Both the position numbers and the translations under genes were made by a program. A stretch of 64,000 bases of DNA from FEN-299 sp963727765 (lineage in GTDB: Bacteria; Acidobacteriota; Vicinamibacteria; Vicinamibacterales; Fen-181), in contig CAVSGZ010000008.1 of the NCBI GenBank assembly GCA_963727765.1, forward strand, positions 248,001-312,000. Direction: 5' to 3'. Shown here piece after piece: positions 17,676-26,851 of this stretch. The notes beneath the pieces were generated by a model that was given only the letters and a program-made list of their open reading frames with translations, did not search any database and was not told where the DNA came from. Within the stretch, counting starts at the first letter, position 1. Each line of letters starts with the position of its first letter.

Positions 17676-19180
17676 ATGGAGCCGAGCACTGCCGTCGAGC
17701 CCCGCTTTTCGGCTCGCGCTTCCCGGCGGCGGGATGTCGCCTGGGTCGCGGCGATTGCGCTGATCTACTTCGCGATTGCCCGGCTCAGCCTCCTGCTCGT
17801 GTTCGAGCCCGAGGGGATTGCGGCCATCTGGCCGTGCTCGGGCGTGTTCCTGTCCGCCGTGCTGCTGACGCGGCGCGGCCTTCGCCCGTACCTCGTATTG
17901 GTCCTCTGGGCCACCGACTTTACGGCGGAGTTGCTGGCCGGGACGCCGCCCCTCGTTAGCGCGGTCTACTCGCTGGCCCTCGCTGCCGACGCCGCGTTGA
18001 GCGCCTGGCTGCTGTCTCGCTTCGTCGGGCAGCCGATCACCTTCAGGCGGGTTCGCGAGGTCGTCGGCTGGCTTGGGCTTTCGGTCTTTCTCAGCAACGG
18101 CCTGACGTCGCTCGCGCCGCCGCCGCCGTGACTGTCCCCGGAGGCCTTTCGTTCTGGGACTCCTGGCAGGCGTGGGCCACCTCTGACGGCATCGGCAATC
18201 TGCTGGTGACGCCGTTCATTCTGGGCTGGGCCGACGTGGTGAGGAGCGGCGGGAGCGCCTTCGGCCGGAAGCGAGCGCTTGAAGGAACAGCGCTGTTCGT
18301 CGTCCTGGTACTGGCAGTCGGCGCCTTCTTCGTCCAGGCCGGCGGGCACCAGTTGTTCCCGCTGTTCCTGCCGTATGTGTTCTTTCCGTTCCTGTTGTGG
18401 GCGGTCCTGCGATTCGAGATGGCGGGCTCGGCGACGGCGACGCTCCTCATCGGGGTGGTCGCGGTCTTCTTCGCCAGCACCGGCCGCGTTCCAGCGTTCT
18501 CCCTGGGCCCGGGCATCGTCGACGACGTGATTGTCGTCCAGCTTCTTCTGGGCGCCACGGCGGTCCCGGTGCTGTTCCTCGCGGCGGCGGTCGCGGAGCG
18601 TCACCAGGCAGGTTCGGCGCTTCGCGACTCGGAGACCCGGTACCGACGGCTCTTCGAAGCGGCCAGGGACGGCATCCTGATGCTGGATGCCGCGACCGGG
18701 ACGATCGTCGACGTGAATCCGTTCCTGATCGAGCTGCTGGGGCTGTCGCGCGAGGCCTTTCTCGGGAAGACGATCTGGGAGCTGGGGTTTCTCAAGGACG
18801 TCGTCGCCAACGAGGCTCGCTTCGAGGAGCTGCAACGGCAGGGATATGTGCGGTACGAGGACCTGCCGCTCGAAACCGCCGACGGGAGGCAGGTCGCGGT
18901 GGAGTTTGTCAGCAACGTCTACCTGGTGAACGGCCGCAAGGTGATTCAGTGCAACATCCGTGACATCACCGAACGCAAGCGGGCCGAGGACAACCTGCGA
19001 ACCCAGCTGGACGAGCTCCGTCGCTGGCAGGAGGTCATGCTCGACCGCGAAGACCGCGTGCAGGAGCTCAAGCGGGAGGTCAACGACCTGTGCCGCCGCG
19101 CGGGCGAAACCGCGCGTTATCCAAGCCAGGAAGCCGGCACGAGCAGTGAGGACGACGGCACGGGAAAGGTCGGGGCATGA
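17676..19180 (+). pseudogene. MASE1-PAS sensory protein, frameshifted
   Basis: One protein is split between two frames: 17676-about 18113 and about 18118-19180. The first part is the start of a MASE1 membrane sensor (ALIYFAIARLSLLLVFEPEG, AAIWPCSGVFLSAVLL). The second continues it (VPGGLSFWDSWQAWATSDGI) and adds a PAS domain (YRRLFEAARDGILMLDAATG) and a coiled-coil tail (QELKREVNDLCRR). The break lies in a CCGCCGCCGCC run near 18114-18126; one restored G gives an alanine run leading into VTVPGG. No catalytic domain follows in frame; output probably passes to the next gene, whose ATG overlaps this stop (ATGA). A tool calling the halves separately would find 17676-18131 and 18128-19180. Confidence 0.8.
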
Positions 19181-20829
19181 AGGGTCAGGGCACCGAAGAC
19201 CGCGTGGCCGTTCTGGACGAGGCGGAGCGTTCCCGCCGGGCGATGCTGAGCGTCCTGGAAGACCAGCAGCGCAACCTGGCAGCGCTGCTGGAGAGCGAGG
19301 AGCGCTTCCGCCGGGTCTTCGAGGATGGGCCTCTCGGCATGGCGATGTTGAGCGCCCCCGACGGGAAGTTCATCCGTGCCAATGCCGGCCTCTGCGAGAT
19401 GTTGGGATACGCGGAAGAGGAGCTCAAGCGCCTCTCGTTCGCAGATGTCACCCATCCCGACGAGCGCACGCGGGACGTGGAGGCGGTGAAGCAGCTGTCG
19501 GCAGGGCAGATCGCCCGCTACCAGGTCGAGAAGCGTTACGTGACGAAGACGGGCGAGACGCTCTGGGCATCGCTCACCGCGTCGATGGTGTACGACGCAG
19601 ACGGGGAGCCACTGTACTCCCTGGCGATGATCGAGAACATCGATGAGCGCAAGCGGGCCGAGGAGGAGCGGGCGCGGCTCGAAGCCCAGCTTCGGCAGGC
19701 CCAGAGGATGGAGTCGATCGGCCGGCTGGCTGGCGGCGTCGCCCACGACTTCAACAACATGCTGGGCGCCATCCTCGGGCACGCCGAACTCGCCCTCGCG
19801 CGGCTCGACCCGGCCGACCAGGTCCATGCCGACCTCGAGGCGATCCGGAAGGCCGCGACGCGTTCAGCCGACCTCACCCAGCAGTTGCTGGCGTTCGCCC
19901 GCAAGCAGACCGTGGCGCCCAGGGTTCTGGATCTGAACGAGGCCGTGGCCGACATGCTCGGCATGCTGCGGCGGCTCATCGGCGAGAACGTCGATCTGGT
20001 CTGGCAGCCGGACCCCGATCTCTGGCCGATCACGATGGATCGGTCGCAGATCGACCAGATCCTGACCAACTTGTGCGTGAACGGGCGTGATGCGATCGGC
20101 GGCGTGGGCAGAGTCACGATCGAGACGGGTCGCCGCACGTTCACCCGGGAGGAGTGCGCCGCTCACCCGGGCATCACGCCCGGCGACCACGCGCTGCTCG
20201 CCGTGAGCGACACGGGCGCCGGCATGGACGAGGAGACGCTGTCGCACCTGTTCGAGCCCTTCTTCACGACCAAGCCGGTGGGCGAGGGCACGGGTCTCGG
20301 ACTGGCGACCGTCTACGGCATGGTCCAGCAGAACAGCGGCGCGATCGAGGTCTCCAGCGAGCCGAGTCGCGGTACCACGTTCAGGATCTACCTGCCCAGG
20401 CACGTGGGCCCGGACCAGCCGAGGCGAACCGAACACGCCACCGCGCCGGCAGCACGCGGCCGCGAGACCATCCTGCTCGTGGAAGACGAGCCGGCCGTCC
20501 TTGCGGTCGCGAGGAGAATGCTCGCAGGGCAAGGCTACACGGTGCTGGCGGCCGGCATGCCCGGCGAAGCCATCCAGATCGCCCGGGAACACGCGGACGA
20601 GATCGACCTCCTGGTCACCGACGTGGTGATGCCCGAAATGACCGGCCGGGCGCTGGCGACGAACCTGCTCTCGCTCCATCCGCGCCTCAAGTGCCTGTTC
20701 ACGTCGGGCTACACGGCTGACGTCATTGCCCACCAGGGCGTGCTGAACGAAGGGGTGCAGTTCCTCCAGAAGCCCTTCACCATCGCCAGCCTGAACGCGA
20801 AGGTCAGGGAAGTGCTCGACAGCGACTGA
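19177..20829 (+). CDS. Hybrid sensor histidine kinase, PAS-HisKA-HATPase-REC
   Basis: A 550-residue cytoplasmic kinase. A coiled-coil N-terminus (residues 1-40) leads into a PAS domain (FEDGPLGMAMLSAPDGKFIR), then HisKA with the phosphoacceptor in GGVAHDFNNMLGAILGHAEL, HATPase (DTGAGMDEETLSHLFEPFF, GEGTGLGLATVYG) and a receiver (ILLVEDEPAVLAVA, LLVTDVVMPEMTG). It overlaps the stop of the MASE1-PAS gene by ATGA. Together the two probably form a membrane sensor plus kinase split over two polypeptides, because similar proteins often have MASE1, PAS and kinase domains in one chain. No dedicated output regulator follows. Confidence 0.9.
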   Translation: MKGQGTEDRVAVLDEAERSRRAMLSVLEDQQRNLAALLESEERFRRVFEDGPLGMAMLSAPDGKFIRANAGLCEMLGYAEEELKRLSFADVTHPDERTRDVEAVKQLSAGQIARYQVEKRYVTKTGETLWASLTASMVYDADGEPLYSLAMIENIDERKRAEEERARLEAQLRQAQRMESIGRLAGGVAHDFNNMLGAILGHAELALARLDPADQVHADLEAIRKAATRSADLTQQLLAFARKQTVAPRVLDLNEAVADMLGMLRRLIGENVDLVWQPDPDLWPITMDRSQIDQILTNLCVNGRDAIGGVGRVTIETGRRTFTREECAAHPGITPGDHALLAVSDTGAGMDEETLSHLFEPFFTTKPVGEGTGLGLATVYGMVQQNSGAIEVSSEPSRGTTFRIYLPRHVGPDQPRRTEHATAPAARGRETILLVEDEPAVLAVARRMLAGQGYTVLAAGMPGEAIQIAREHADEIDLLVTDVVMPEMTGRALATNLLSLHPRLKCLFTSGYTADVIAHQGVLNEGVQFLQKPFTIASLNAKVREVLDSD

Positions 20830-20954
20830 GGTCGAGGGCACCCAGCCGTGTAACCCCCGTTCCGCAATCCGTCAGACATGCCGAGAGAACCGCGCGAGCC
20901 GGCGGGCCTCTGGTATATTCTTCCGTCGCAAACGACGATCGCCGCGGAGCGACC

Positions 20955-21533
20955 ATGGCGCCAAGCCGGTTTCGATACGTTCCCAATATCGTCAGCGCCC
21001 TGCGGCTGCTCGCCGTGCCGGTGCTCGTGTGGCTGGCCTGGCACCACGAGCAGCAGGCGTTCGCCTGGCTGCTGGTCGCCTCGCTCGTGTCGGACATCGC
21101 CGACGGTCTGATCGCGCGGATCTTCGGGTTTACATCGAAGCTCGGCGCGCTGCTCGATTCGACGGCGGACATGCTGCTTCTGTTCACGGCCGGCTACGGC
21201 GCGCTCGTGTTCTATCCGGCGCTGGTTCGGACGCACTGGCCGGCCGTGGCGCTCCTGCTCGGGTTCTGGCTGTTAGAGGCTCTGGTGGCGCTCGCCCGGT
21301 ACGGCCGGTTGTCGAGCTTCCACACGTATCTGTCCAAGGCGGCAGGCTACGCGATGGGCATCTTCATCGGCGTGCTGTTCCTCTTCGATTTCCATCTCTC
21401 TCTGCTCTACCTCGCGGTGGGCTTGAGCGTCGCCGGCAACATCGAGGAGTTGTGGCTGCTTCACAGGTTGCCAGCATGGGAGCCCGACGTGAAGGGCTCC
21501 TGGTGGGTACGGCGCCGGGGGGCCACCCGATGA
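20955..21533 (+). CDS. CDP-alcohol phosphatidyltransferase
   Basis: A 192-residue membrane enzyme that joins a CDP-linked lipid to an alcohol. The complete active-site motif D-x2-D-G-x2-A-R-x8-G-x3-D-x3-D is present as DIADGLIARIF...LGALLDSTAD, with five or six membrane helices around it. Length and the N-terminal PNIVSALRLLAVPVLVWLAW resemble PgsA/PIS-type enzymes, but the alcohol (glycerol phosphate, inositol phosphate or other) cannot be read from the sequence. Its stop overlaps the start of the lipid kinase gene (ATGA), followed by CdsA in the same way, so one operon supplies phosphatidate, CDP-diacylglycerol and the final phospholipid. Confidence 0.88.
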   Translation: MAPSRFRYVPNIVSALRLLAVPVLVWLAWHHEQQAFAWLLVASLVSDIADGLIARIFGFTSKLGALLDSTADMLLLFTAGYGALVFYPALVRTHWPAVALLLGFWLLEALVALARYGRLSSFHTYLSKAAGYAMGIFIGVLFLFDFHLSLLYLAVGLSVAGNIEELWLLHRLPAWEPDVKGSWWVRRRGATR

Positions 21534-22408
21534 GCGGCTGGCTGGTCATCGTCAACCCGGCGGCAGGGAAGCGGGGCGACGCCGAACGCGCGCTGCGCGT
21601 GCTGACCGAGCGGTCGTCACTGGCGCCTTCGTTCGAGACGACGACGGCGCCGGGCCATGCCACCGAGCTGGCGCGCGGCGCGGCAGAATTCCGCGGCATC
21701 GTCGCGGTGGGGGGCGACGGCACGATCTCAGAGGTGCTGGCTGGCATGGACCTCGCGCGCCAGCGGCTCGCGGTGATCCCGGCCGGCCACGGCAACTGCC
21801 TGGCAAGAGACCTCGGCTTCCTCCATCCGCACGAAGCCGTTGCGGCGCTCGACGAGGGGCACGCCCGGCCGATCGACCTGATGCAGGTCGAAATCGAGTT
21901 CGCCGACGGCCGGAAGGAGAGCCGACGGGCGGCGAGCACCGTGGCCGTCGGCTACGTGTGCGACGTCGTGAGACAGGGACTCCGGCTGCCGTGGCTCGGC
22001 CGCCGCGCGTACGCCGCCGCGGCCGCCGTCACCGTCCCGCGGGAACTCGGCGCGCGATTGTCTCTCCTGGATGGGGCGCAGAGGCTGCCGGGGCTGACCG
22101 GAATCGTGATCAACAACACCGCGCACCTGGCCAACTTCCGCGCCTTCGTCGGGGCGAGCCTCGACGACGGCCGGCTCGAGGTGATGGAGAACGCGGCGCG
22201 CTGGCCGAGGCAGATGCTGCACAATGCCGCCGTGCTGGCCGGCAGCCGCGCCTTCGGGCCGGCGCGCCTGCGCCAGAGCCCGCGGGCGACGATCGAGCTC
22301 GACGCGCCGGGCGCACTCATGATCGACGGCGAGATTCTCGACGCCGTCTCCCGCCTCACGGCGTCCTGCCGGCCGGCAGCCGTCGCCTGCATCGCGGCCG
22401 ACCGATGA
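21530..22408 (+). CDS. Diacylglycerol kinase-like lipid kinase (DagK/YegS family)
   Basis: A 292-residue kinase. The nucleotide-binding motif GGDGTISEVLAG (near residues 64-75) and the N-terminal VIVNPAAGKRG define the DAGK catalytic family; PAGHGNCLARDLG replaces the usual P-x-GTxNDFAR. The C-terminal part carries the family's beta sandwich and MIDGEILDA. It probably phosphorylates diacylglycerol or a related lipid to phosphatidate. The ATG overlaps the upstream phosphatidyltransferase stop, and its own stop overlaps the CdsA start, so all three are translationally coupled. His/Asn replacing Thr/Asn in the lipid-kinase motif may alter specificity. Confidence 0.85.
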   Translation: MSGWLVIVNPAAGKRGDAERALRVLTERSSLAPSFETTTAPGHATELARGAAEFRGIVAVGGDGTISEVLAGMDLARQRLAVIPAGHGNCLARDLGFLHPHEAVAALDEGHARPIDLMQVEIEFADGRKESRRAASTVAVGYVCDVVRQGLRLPWLGRRAYAAAAAVTVPRELGARLSLLDGAQRLPGLTGIVINNTAHLANFRAFVGASLDDGRLEVMENAARWPRQMLHNAAVLAGSRAFGPARLRQSPRATIELDAPGALMIDGEILDAVSRLTASCRPAAVACIAADR

Positions 22409-23112
22409 TCGGCCGCCTTCTCTCCATCACACTGCCCGGCTTTGCCGTCGGCGCCCTCATGATGGCGATGAGCGGCCGCCGGGTGGCGCCGGCCGTCCGG
22501 CGCGAGCGCTGGATCAAGTTCGTTGTCTATTTCGCGATCGTGCACACGGTCCTCGCCGCGGCGGCAGCCGGCAGGTGGTGGATCGAACTGCTGGCGTGGC
22601 TGATCGTGGCCGCGGGCACGTTCGAGATCGGGCGAGCCGCGAGGCCGCTCGGCCCGGCCGCGAGGGCTGCGGTGTGGAGCGTGTTCGTGCCGATCGCGGC
22701 GCTGCTGCTCCTCAACGTGTCGCGGCTCGCGCCGGCGACGGTCGCGTGCCTCTACGTCGTCGTCGCCGTCTACGACGGTTTCAGCCAGGTGTCGGGCCAG
22801 CTGTTCGGCCGCCGGCGGCTCGTCCCGCGTATCAGCCCGGGCAAGACGGTGGAAGGGCTCGTGGGCGGCCTGGCCGGGGCGATGCTCGTGGCGGCGATCC
22901 TGCACGACATGTTCGGAACCGGACTCGCCGGGGGGCTCGTCCTCGGCCTCGCGACCGGCGTGACCGGACTTGCCGGCGATCTCGCCGCGTCGTGGGTCAA
23001 GCGCGCCGGCGGGATCAAGGACTACTCGAATTTGCTGCCCGGCCACGGCGGTGTGCTCGACCGGTTCGACAGCTTCCTCGCCGCCGCCGCCATCGTCGGC
23101 ACGTTTCTCTAA
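22405..23112 (+). CDS. cdsA: Phosphatidate cytidylyltransferase (CDP-diglyceride synthase)
   Basis: A 235-residue membrane enzyme making CDP-diacylglycerol from phosphatidate and CTP. The family signature S-x-x-K-R-x4-K-D-x5-P-G-H-G-G-x-x-D-R-x-D is complete in SWVKRAGGIKDYSNLLPGHGGVLDRFD, and GKTVEGLVGGL lies upstream. The chain is shorter than E. coli CdsA (285 residues), lacking some N-terminal helices, as in other compact bacterial forms. The ATG at 22405 overlaps the kinase stop. It is the last gene of the lipid trio. Confidence 0.88.
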   Translation: MIGRLLSITLPGFAVGALMMAMSGRRVAPAVRRERWIKFVVYFAIVHTVLAAAAAGRWWIELLAWLIVAAGTFEIGRAARPLGPAARAAVWSVFVPIAALLLLNVSRLAPATVACLYVVVAVYDGFSQVSGQLFGRRRLVPRISPGKTVEGLVGGLAGAMLVAAILHDMFGTGLAGGLVLGLATGVTGLAGDLAASWVKRAGGIKDYSNLLPGHGGVLDRFDSFLAAAAIVGTFL

Positions 23113-23209
23113 GTACGAGACCGCGATTCGGAGTCACCTTTGTACGTAGGCCGGGGCTTCAGCCCCGGCAGGCGGGCAAGGCCGGCGGGGCCAGGGCGGC
23201 GCCGGTCCT

Positions 23210-23938
23210 TTAGCGCAGCAGAAAGTCCAGCAGGCCGCGGGCCGAGGAAATGCCCAGATGCCGGTCTTCGTGGCTGAAGACCGCGTCGCCCGCGCGAGGG
23301 CCGGTGGTGCGTGCCGCCTCGGCGGCCTCGAGATCCCTCTTTCGCTGTTCGAGATCGGCGACTTCGCGAGCCCGCGCGACGTCGAGGCCGCCGCCGCGGA
23401 TGAACTCGACGATGCGCCGGAGTTCGTCCTTGTCGAACCAAGTGCCGTGGGCCTTGCACACGTCGACAACCACGCCGGAGCAGCGGGCGAAATTCAGCCG
23501 GTTCATGAGCTTGCCACAGCGCGGGCAGGGGACGTAGCGGACGACCTCCGTCGGGGTCCCGGCTCCGGCCTCGGGCAAGTGAACGGCCGAGCCGAGCACC
23601 GCCGACTGGCGCTCGCGGTCGGCGCAGATCTGCTCGAACGCCGACGTGTCCGCCCAGATTCCCCCGCAACGCGGGCACTCCGAGAGCCCGGCGCCCCCGA
23701 TAACCACCGCGTTCATCTCCACGCGGCAGCGCGGGCAGGGAAGCGGGCCAGCGGCTGAGCCTGTGGCCGGTTCCGCCCTGGCACCGCAATGTGAACAGAA
23801 CTTCGCGCCGATAAAGATCGTGCCGAAGCACGAGGGGCAGACCGCCGTCGCCAGCGGCGCCCCGCAGTGGTCGCAGCGGGTCGACTCGGTGGAGGCCGGG
23901 GCCCCGCACATCGGGCACTTCAGTGTCTCGGTCGGCAT
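23210..23938 (-). CDS. Zinc-ribbon protein with TFIIB-type zinc-binding domains
   Basis: A 242-residue soluble protein rich in CxxC pairs. An N-terminal double zinc ribbon (CPMCGAPAST...CDHCGAP...CPSCF...CSHCG) is followed by two domains of the zf-TFIIB type: CPRCRVEMNAVVIGGAG...CPRCGGIWAD (residues 72-100) and CPRCGKLMNRLNF...VCKAHGTWFDKDEL (residues 135-175). A charged helix rich in Glu/Arg lies near the C-terminus. The function of such proteins is not established. It is divergent from the SPFH gene 78 bp away, an arrangement that suggests co-regulation. Confidence 0.75.
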   Translation of the reverse strand: MPTETLKCPMCGAPASTESTRCDHCGAPLATAVCPSCFGTIFIGAKFCSHCGARAEPATGSAAGPLPCPRCRVEMNAVVIGGAGLSECPRCGGIWADTSAFEQICADRERQSAVLGSAVHLPEAGAGTPTEVVRYVPCPRCGKLMNRLNFARCSGVVVDVCKAHGTWFDKDELRRIVEFIRGGGLDVARAREVADLEQRKRDLEAAEAARTTGPRAGDAVFSHEDRHLGISSARGLLDFLLR

Positions 23939-24016
23939 GGTCGCTACCAGGCTGAGATTATACTTCGCGCAATCATGGCGCGGCTCGATGACGGCCGCGC
24001 GAGGAGGGGTGGCGGT

Positions 24017-25051
24017 ATGGGCCTGACGGACTACCTGAAGACACAGTTCCTCGAGTTGATCCAGTGGGAGGACGACTCCCGCGACACCATCTCATTCCGC
24101 CTTCCTGATCTGGACAAGGAGATCAAGCGCGGCGCCCAGCTCATCGTGCGCGAATCCCAGGTCGCCCAGTTCGTCTACCTCGGGCAGTTCGGCGACACCT
24201 TCCGGCCGGGCCGATGGACGCTCACGACCGACAACATCCCGATCCTCTCGACGCTGAGGGGCTGGAAGTACGGGTTCGAGTCGCCGTTCAAAGCCGATGT
24301 GTACTTCGTCAGCACCCGGCTGTTCACCGGCAACAAGTGGGGCACCGCCAACCCGGTGATGATGCGAGACCCGGATCTTGGTGTGGTGCGCGTGCGCGCC
24401 TACGGGACCTACGACTTCCACGTCGTGGATGTGAAGACGTTTCTCCGGGAAGTCGCCGGCACCGACGACCACTTCCGCGTCGACGAGTTCTCCGACGCCA
24501 TGCGGTCCCGCATCGTCAGTGTCTTCAGCGACGCGCTGGCGTCGGCGAACGTGCCGGTGTTCGACGCGGCGTCCCGGTACCAGGAACTGGGCGAGGCGCT
24601 ACTGCCGCTCATCAACCCGCAGGTCCGCTCGAAGTACGGCATCGAGTTCCCGAGCTTCATCGTCGAGAACATCTCGGTCCCGGAGGAGGTCGAGCAGGCG
24701 ATCGACAGGCGCACCAGCATGTCGGCCGTCGGCAACCTGAACGACTACGTGAAATTCCAGATGGCCGAAGGCATGACCGCCGCGGGAGGCGGCAGCGCCG
24801 CGGGCGCGGCCGCGCAGCTCGGCGTCGGGCTGGCGATGGGCCAGCAGATGGCGCAGGCTCTCAGCACGTCCGCCGGCACATCGCCGGCAGGGCTCCCGGA
24901 GATGCTGAGCCCGGCCGACGCCGCAAGGGCGCTCGGCGTCGCCGAGAGCGACGTCCTGAGCGCGCTCGCGGACGGCTCGCTCAAGGGCAAGAAGATCGGC
25001 GCAGCCTGGCGCATTCCGCGGCCGGCGCTCGAGCAGTTCCTGAAGAGCTGA
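24017..25051 (+). CDS. SPFH-domain (YdjI/virion-core-like) protein with C-terminal excisionase-like HTH
   Basis: A 344-residue protein. Residues 1-240 match the SPFH/YdjI group (YLKTQFLELIQWEDDSRDTI, RWTLTTDNIPILSTLRGWKYG, FIVENISVPEEVEQAIDRRTSM). These proteins form membrane-associated assemblies without a typical transmembrane anchor. A glycine/alanine-rich linker (residues 255-295) leads to a 50-residue tail, LSPADAARALGVAESDVLSALADGSLKGKKIG, that looks like the helix-turn-helix/MerR-type fold used as a scaffold in related proteins rather than as a DNA binder. The start at 24017 is backed by GAGGAGGGG. The divergent zinc-ribbon gene is the likely partner. Confidence 0.75.
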   Translation: MGLTDYLKTQFLELIQWEDDSRDTISFRLPDLDKEIKRGAQLIVRESQVAQFVYLGQFGDTFRPGRWTLTTDNIPILSTLRGWKYGFESPFKADVYFVSTRLFTGNKWGTANPVMMRDPDLGVVRVRAYGTYDFHVVDVKTFLREVAGTDDHFRVDEFSDAMRSRIVSVFSDALASANVPVFDAASRYQELGEALLPLINPQVRSKYGIEFPSFIVENISVPEEVEQAIDRRTSMSAVGNLNDYVKFQMAEGMTAAGGGSAAGAAAQLGVGLAMGQQMAQALSTSAGTSPAGLPEMLSPADAARALGVAESDVLSALADGSLKGKKIGAAWRIPRPALEQFLKS

Positions 25052-25058
25052 GGCCCCG

Positions 25059-26690
25059 CTACAGGCAGCCCAGCTTCGACTTGAGCGTTGCCGCCGCGAG
25101 GCCGCCGATATCGGGAACGAACTTCGGGTCGCTCGTCGTGCCCTTGATCTGGAACGGCACGGTCATCCCGCCCTTGCACGTGCCGCCGGTGGCCTTGGTC
25201 AGCAGTCCCTTGAGGCCGCCCGGCATCAGCCCGCCGAGGCCCCCGGAAGTCGAAGGGGCGGGGCTGGCGTTGGCCGGGGTGGAAGTGGACTTGGCCAGGT
25301 TCGCCACCATCTTGAAGTCCAGGCCGTTCTTCGCATCGACCGTTCCGGCGCCGGCCAGGCTTCCAAGCCCGGTGACGACTGCCAGGAAGTCCGAGGCCTC
25401 GATGCCGCCTGGCGCGACGCGCAGCGTCGTCGTCAACTTCTCGATGTCGAGATCCTTGCCTGTCTTGAGGCCGGCCAGCGAAGCCACCGCTGACATCTTC
25501 GATCCGAGGTCGAACCCCGCCAGCCTTGCGTTGACCATCCCGACATTCCCGCTGGTGACCAACTTGTCGACGGGGCCCGCGATCTGCAGGTCGGCGCCGA
25601 GCGTGCCGGCCTGCAGTGACGATCCCGTCGGCAGCGTGAGGTTCAGCGCCGGGAGAAAGGCCTGCAGGTCTTTCGCGGGCATGCCGGCGGCGTGCATCTT
25701 GACCTGGACGACCGTGGCGTCGCCCTTCGTGTTGTAGGTGCCGCTCAGCTGCGCGGCGGCGTCACCGACCTTGAGAAGCGACGGGTTGAGAATGCCCACG
25801 TTGCTCTTCAGGCTGTACTTCGTGTCGAAGTTCACCGTCACTGGAACGCCAGCCGGCGAACCGCCCGCGACGAGGACGGCTTTCGACAGCGTCGCCGTGC
25901 CCTTGGTCACGGCCTCGCCGCCGCTCGACTCGAGCGTGCCGTCGAGATCGAAGATGCCGCCGAGGCCGGCCGAGGCATCCAGGAGACCGGTCGAGGCCAC
26001 ATTCAACGACTTGATCACGAGCTTGGCGGTGACCGGGGTCAGCGACTCGTCTGCCCGGTCGAGCGGGCCGGCGCGGCCGTCGAGCGTCAGCCTGCCGCCC
26101 GATGGCAGGTCCGCGGACAGGGCGATCGGGAACGCGGAGGTCATCGACACGTCCGAGGCCGTCAGCGTGACGTGATCGTAGGTGCTACGCGTCGCGGAGC
26201 CCGTCCTGCCCACAATCAGGCGCCCATTGAGCAGTTCCAGTTTCTTGATCGTGAAATCCGGGACGGCCTGGGATTGTGCCGTGTTCGACGCCCCGCCGCC
26301 GCTGCTCGCCAGCGACGCGAAGTTCCACTGGCCGGCGGGCGTGCGCAGCAGCGTCACCTCGGGGCTGTCGATCGTGATCCCTGTCACGTGCAACGTTCTC
26401 GAGAGGACCAGCGGGAGGATCTCGACGCCGACCTTCAGCGATTTCGCCGTCAGGAACGGCGACGAGCTGAACGCGGGGTCGTCGCCGATGGCGAGATCCT
26501 CGGCGGAAAGCGACCCGCTGAAGATCGAGAGGCTCAACTTGCCCAGGTGCACGCTGCGCCCGAGGGCAGCTGCTGCCTTCTCTTCGATGGTGGGGCGGAA
26601 CCTGTCGACGGAAATGACGAAGGGCGCGATGGCCAGCAGGACGACGAGCAGACCGACGACGATGAGCGCGACGCGCAGGACTCGACGCAT
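25059..26690 (-). CDS. AsmA-like envelope protein
   Basis: A 543-residue protein with one N-terminal membrane anchor (RRVLRVALIVVGLLVVLLAIAP) and a long beta-rich extracytoplasmic part. AsmA features are visible: the VDRFRPTIEEKAAAALGRSV start, GKLSLSIFSGSLSAEDLAIG, TGITIDSPEVTLLRTPAGQWNFASL, and a C-terminal AsmA_2-like section (SDFLAVVTGLGSLAGAGTVDA). The family is implicated in lipid transport to, or organisation of, the outer membrane. The start is placed at ATG 26690, preceded by GGAGG; an upstream ATG at 26702 is possible. It is convergent with the SPFH gene, with 7 bp between stops. Confidence 0.78.
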   Translation of the reverse strand: MRRVLRVALIVVGLLVVLLAIAPFVISVDRFRPTIEEKAAAALGRSVHLGKLSLSIFSGSLSAEDLAIGDDPAFSSSPFLTAKSLKVGVEILPLVLSRTLHVTGITIDSPEVTLLRTPAGQWNFASLASSGGGASNTAQSQAVPDFTIKKLELLNGRLIVGRTGSATRSTYDHVTLTASDVSMTSAFPIALSADLPSGGRLTLDGRAGPLDRADESLTPVTAKLVIKSLNVASTGLLDASAGLGGIFDLDGTLESSGGEAVTKGTATLSKAVLVAGGSPAGVPVTVNFDTKYSLKSNVGILNPSLLKVGDAAAQLSGTYNTKGDATVVQVKMHAAGMPAKDLQAFLPALNLTLPTGSSLQAGTLGADLQIAGPVDKLVTSGNVGMVNARLAGFDLGSKMSAVASLAGLKTGKDLDIEKLTTTLRVAPGGIEASDFLAVVTGLGSLAGAGTVDAKNGLDFKMVANLAKSTSTPANASPAPSTSGGLGGLMPGGLKGLLTKATGGTCKGGMTVPFQIKGTTSDPKFVPDIGGLAAATLKSKLGCL

Positions 26691-26814
26691 GATGGCCTCC
26701 ATTCGTGAAAAGCCCGTTCCTCGCGTGATCGCGCGCGAGGCCACCCGTCAACGCGGACCCGACCACGAGAGGCCGATCCTACCACGGGGATGCGACAGTG
26801 ATTCGGGGGCGCTG

Positions 26815-26842
26815 TTGACGACCCGTTCAACGCAGGTATAAT
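26815..26842 (+). promoter_or_regulatory. Sigma-70 promoter (TTGACG-16-TATAAT)
   Basis: TTGACG at 26815-26820 and TATAAT at 26837-26842 are separated by 16 bp. It points at the membrane-protein/TPR gene pair. The predicted transcription start near 26849 lies within 3 bp of the first plausible initiation codon (ATT at 26852), so the message may be leaderless. Confidence 0.7.
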
Positions 26843-26851
26843 TGGCCCACT

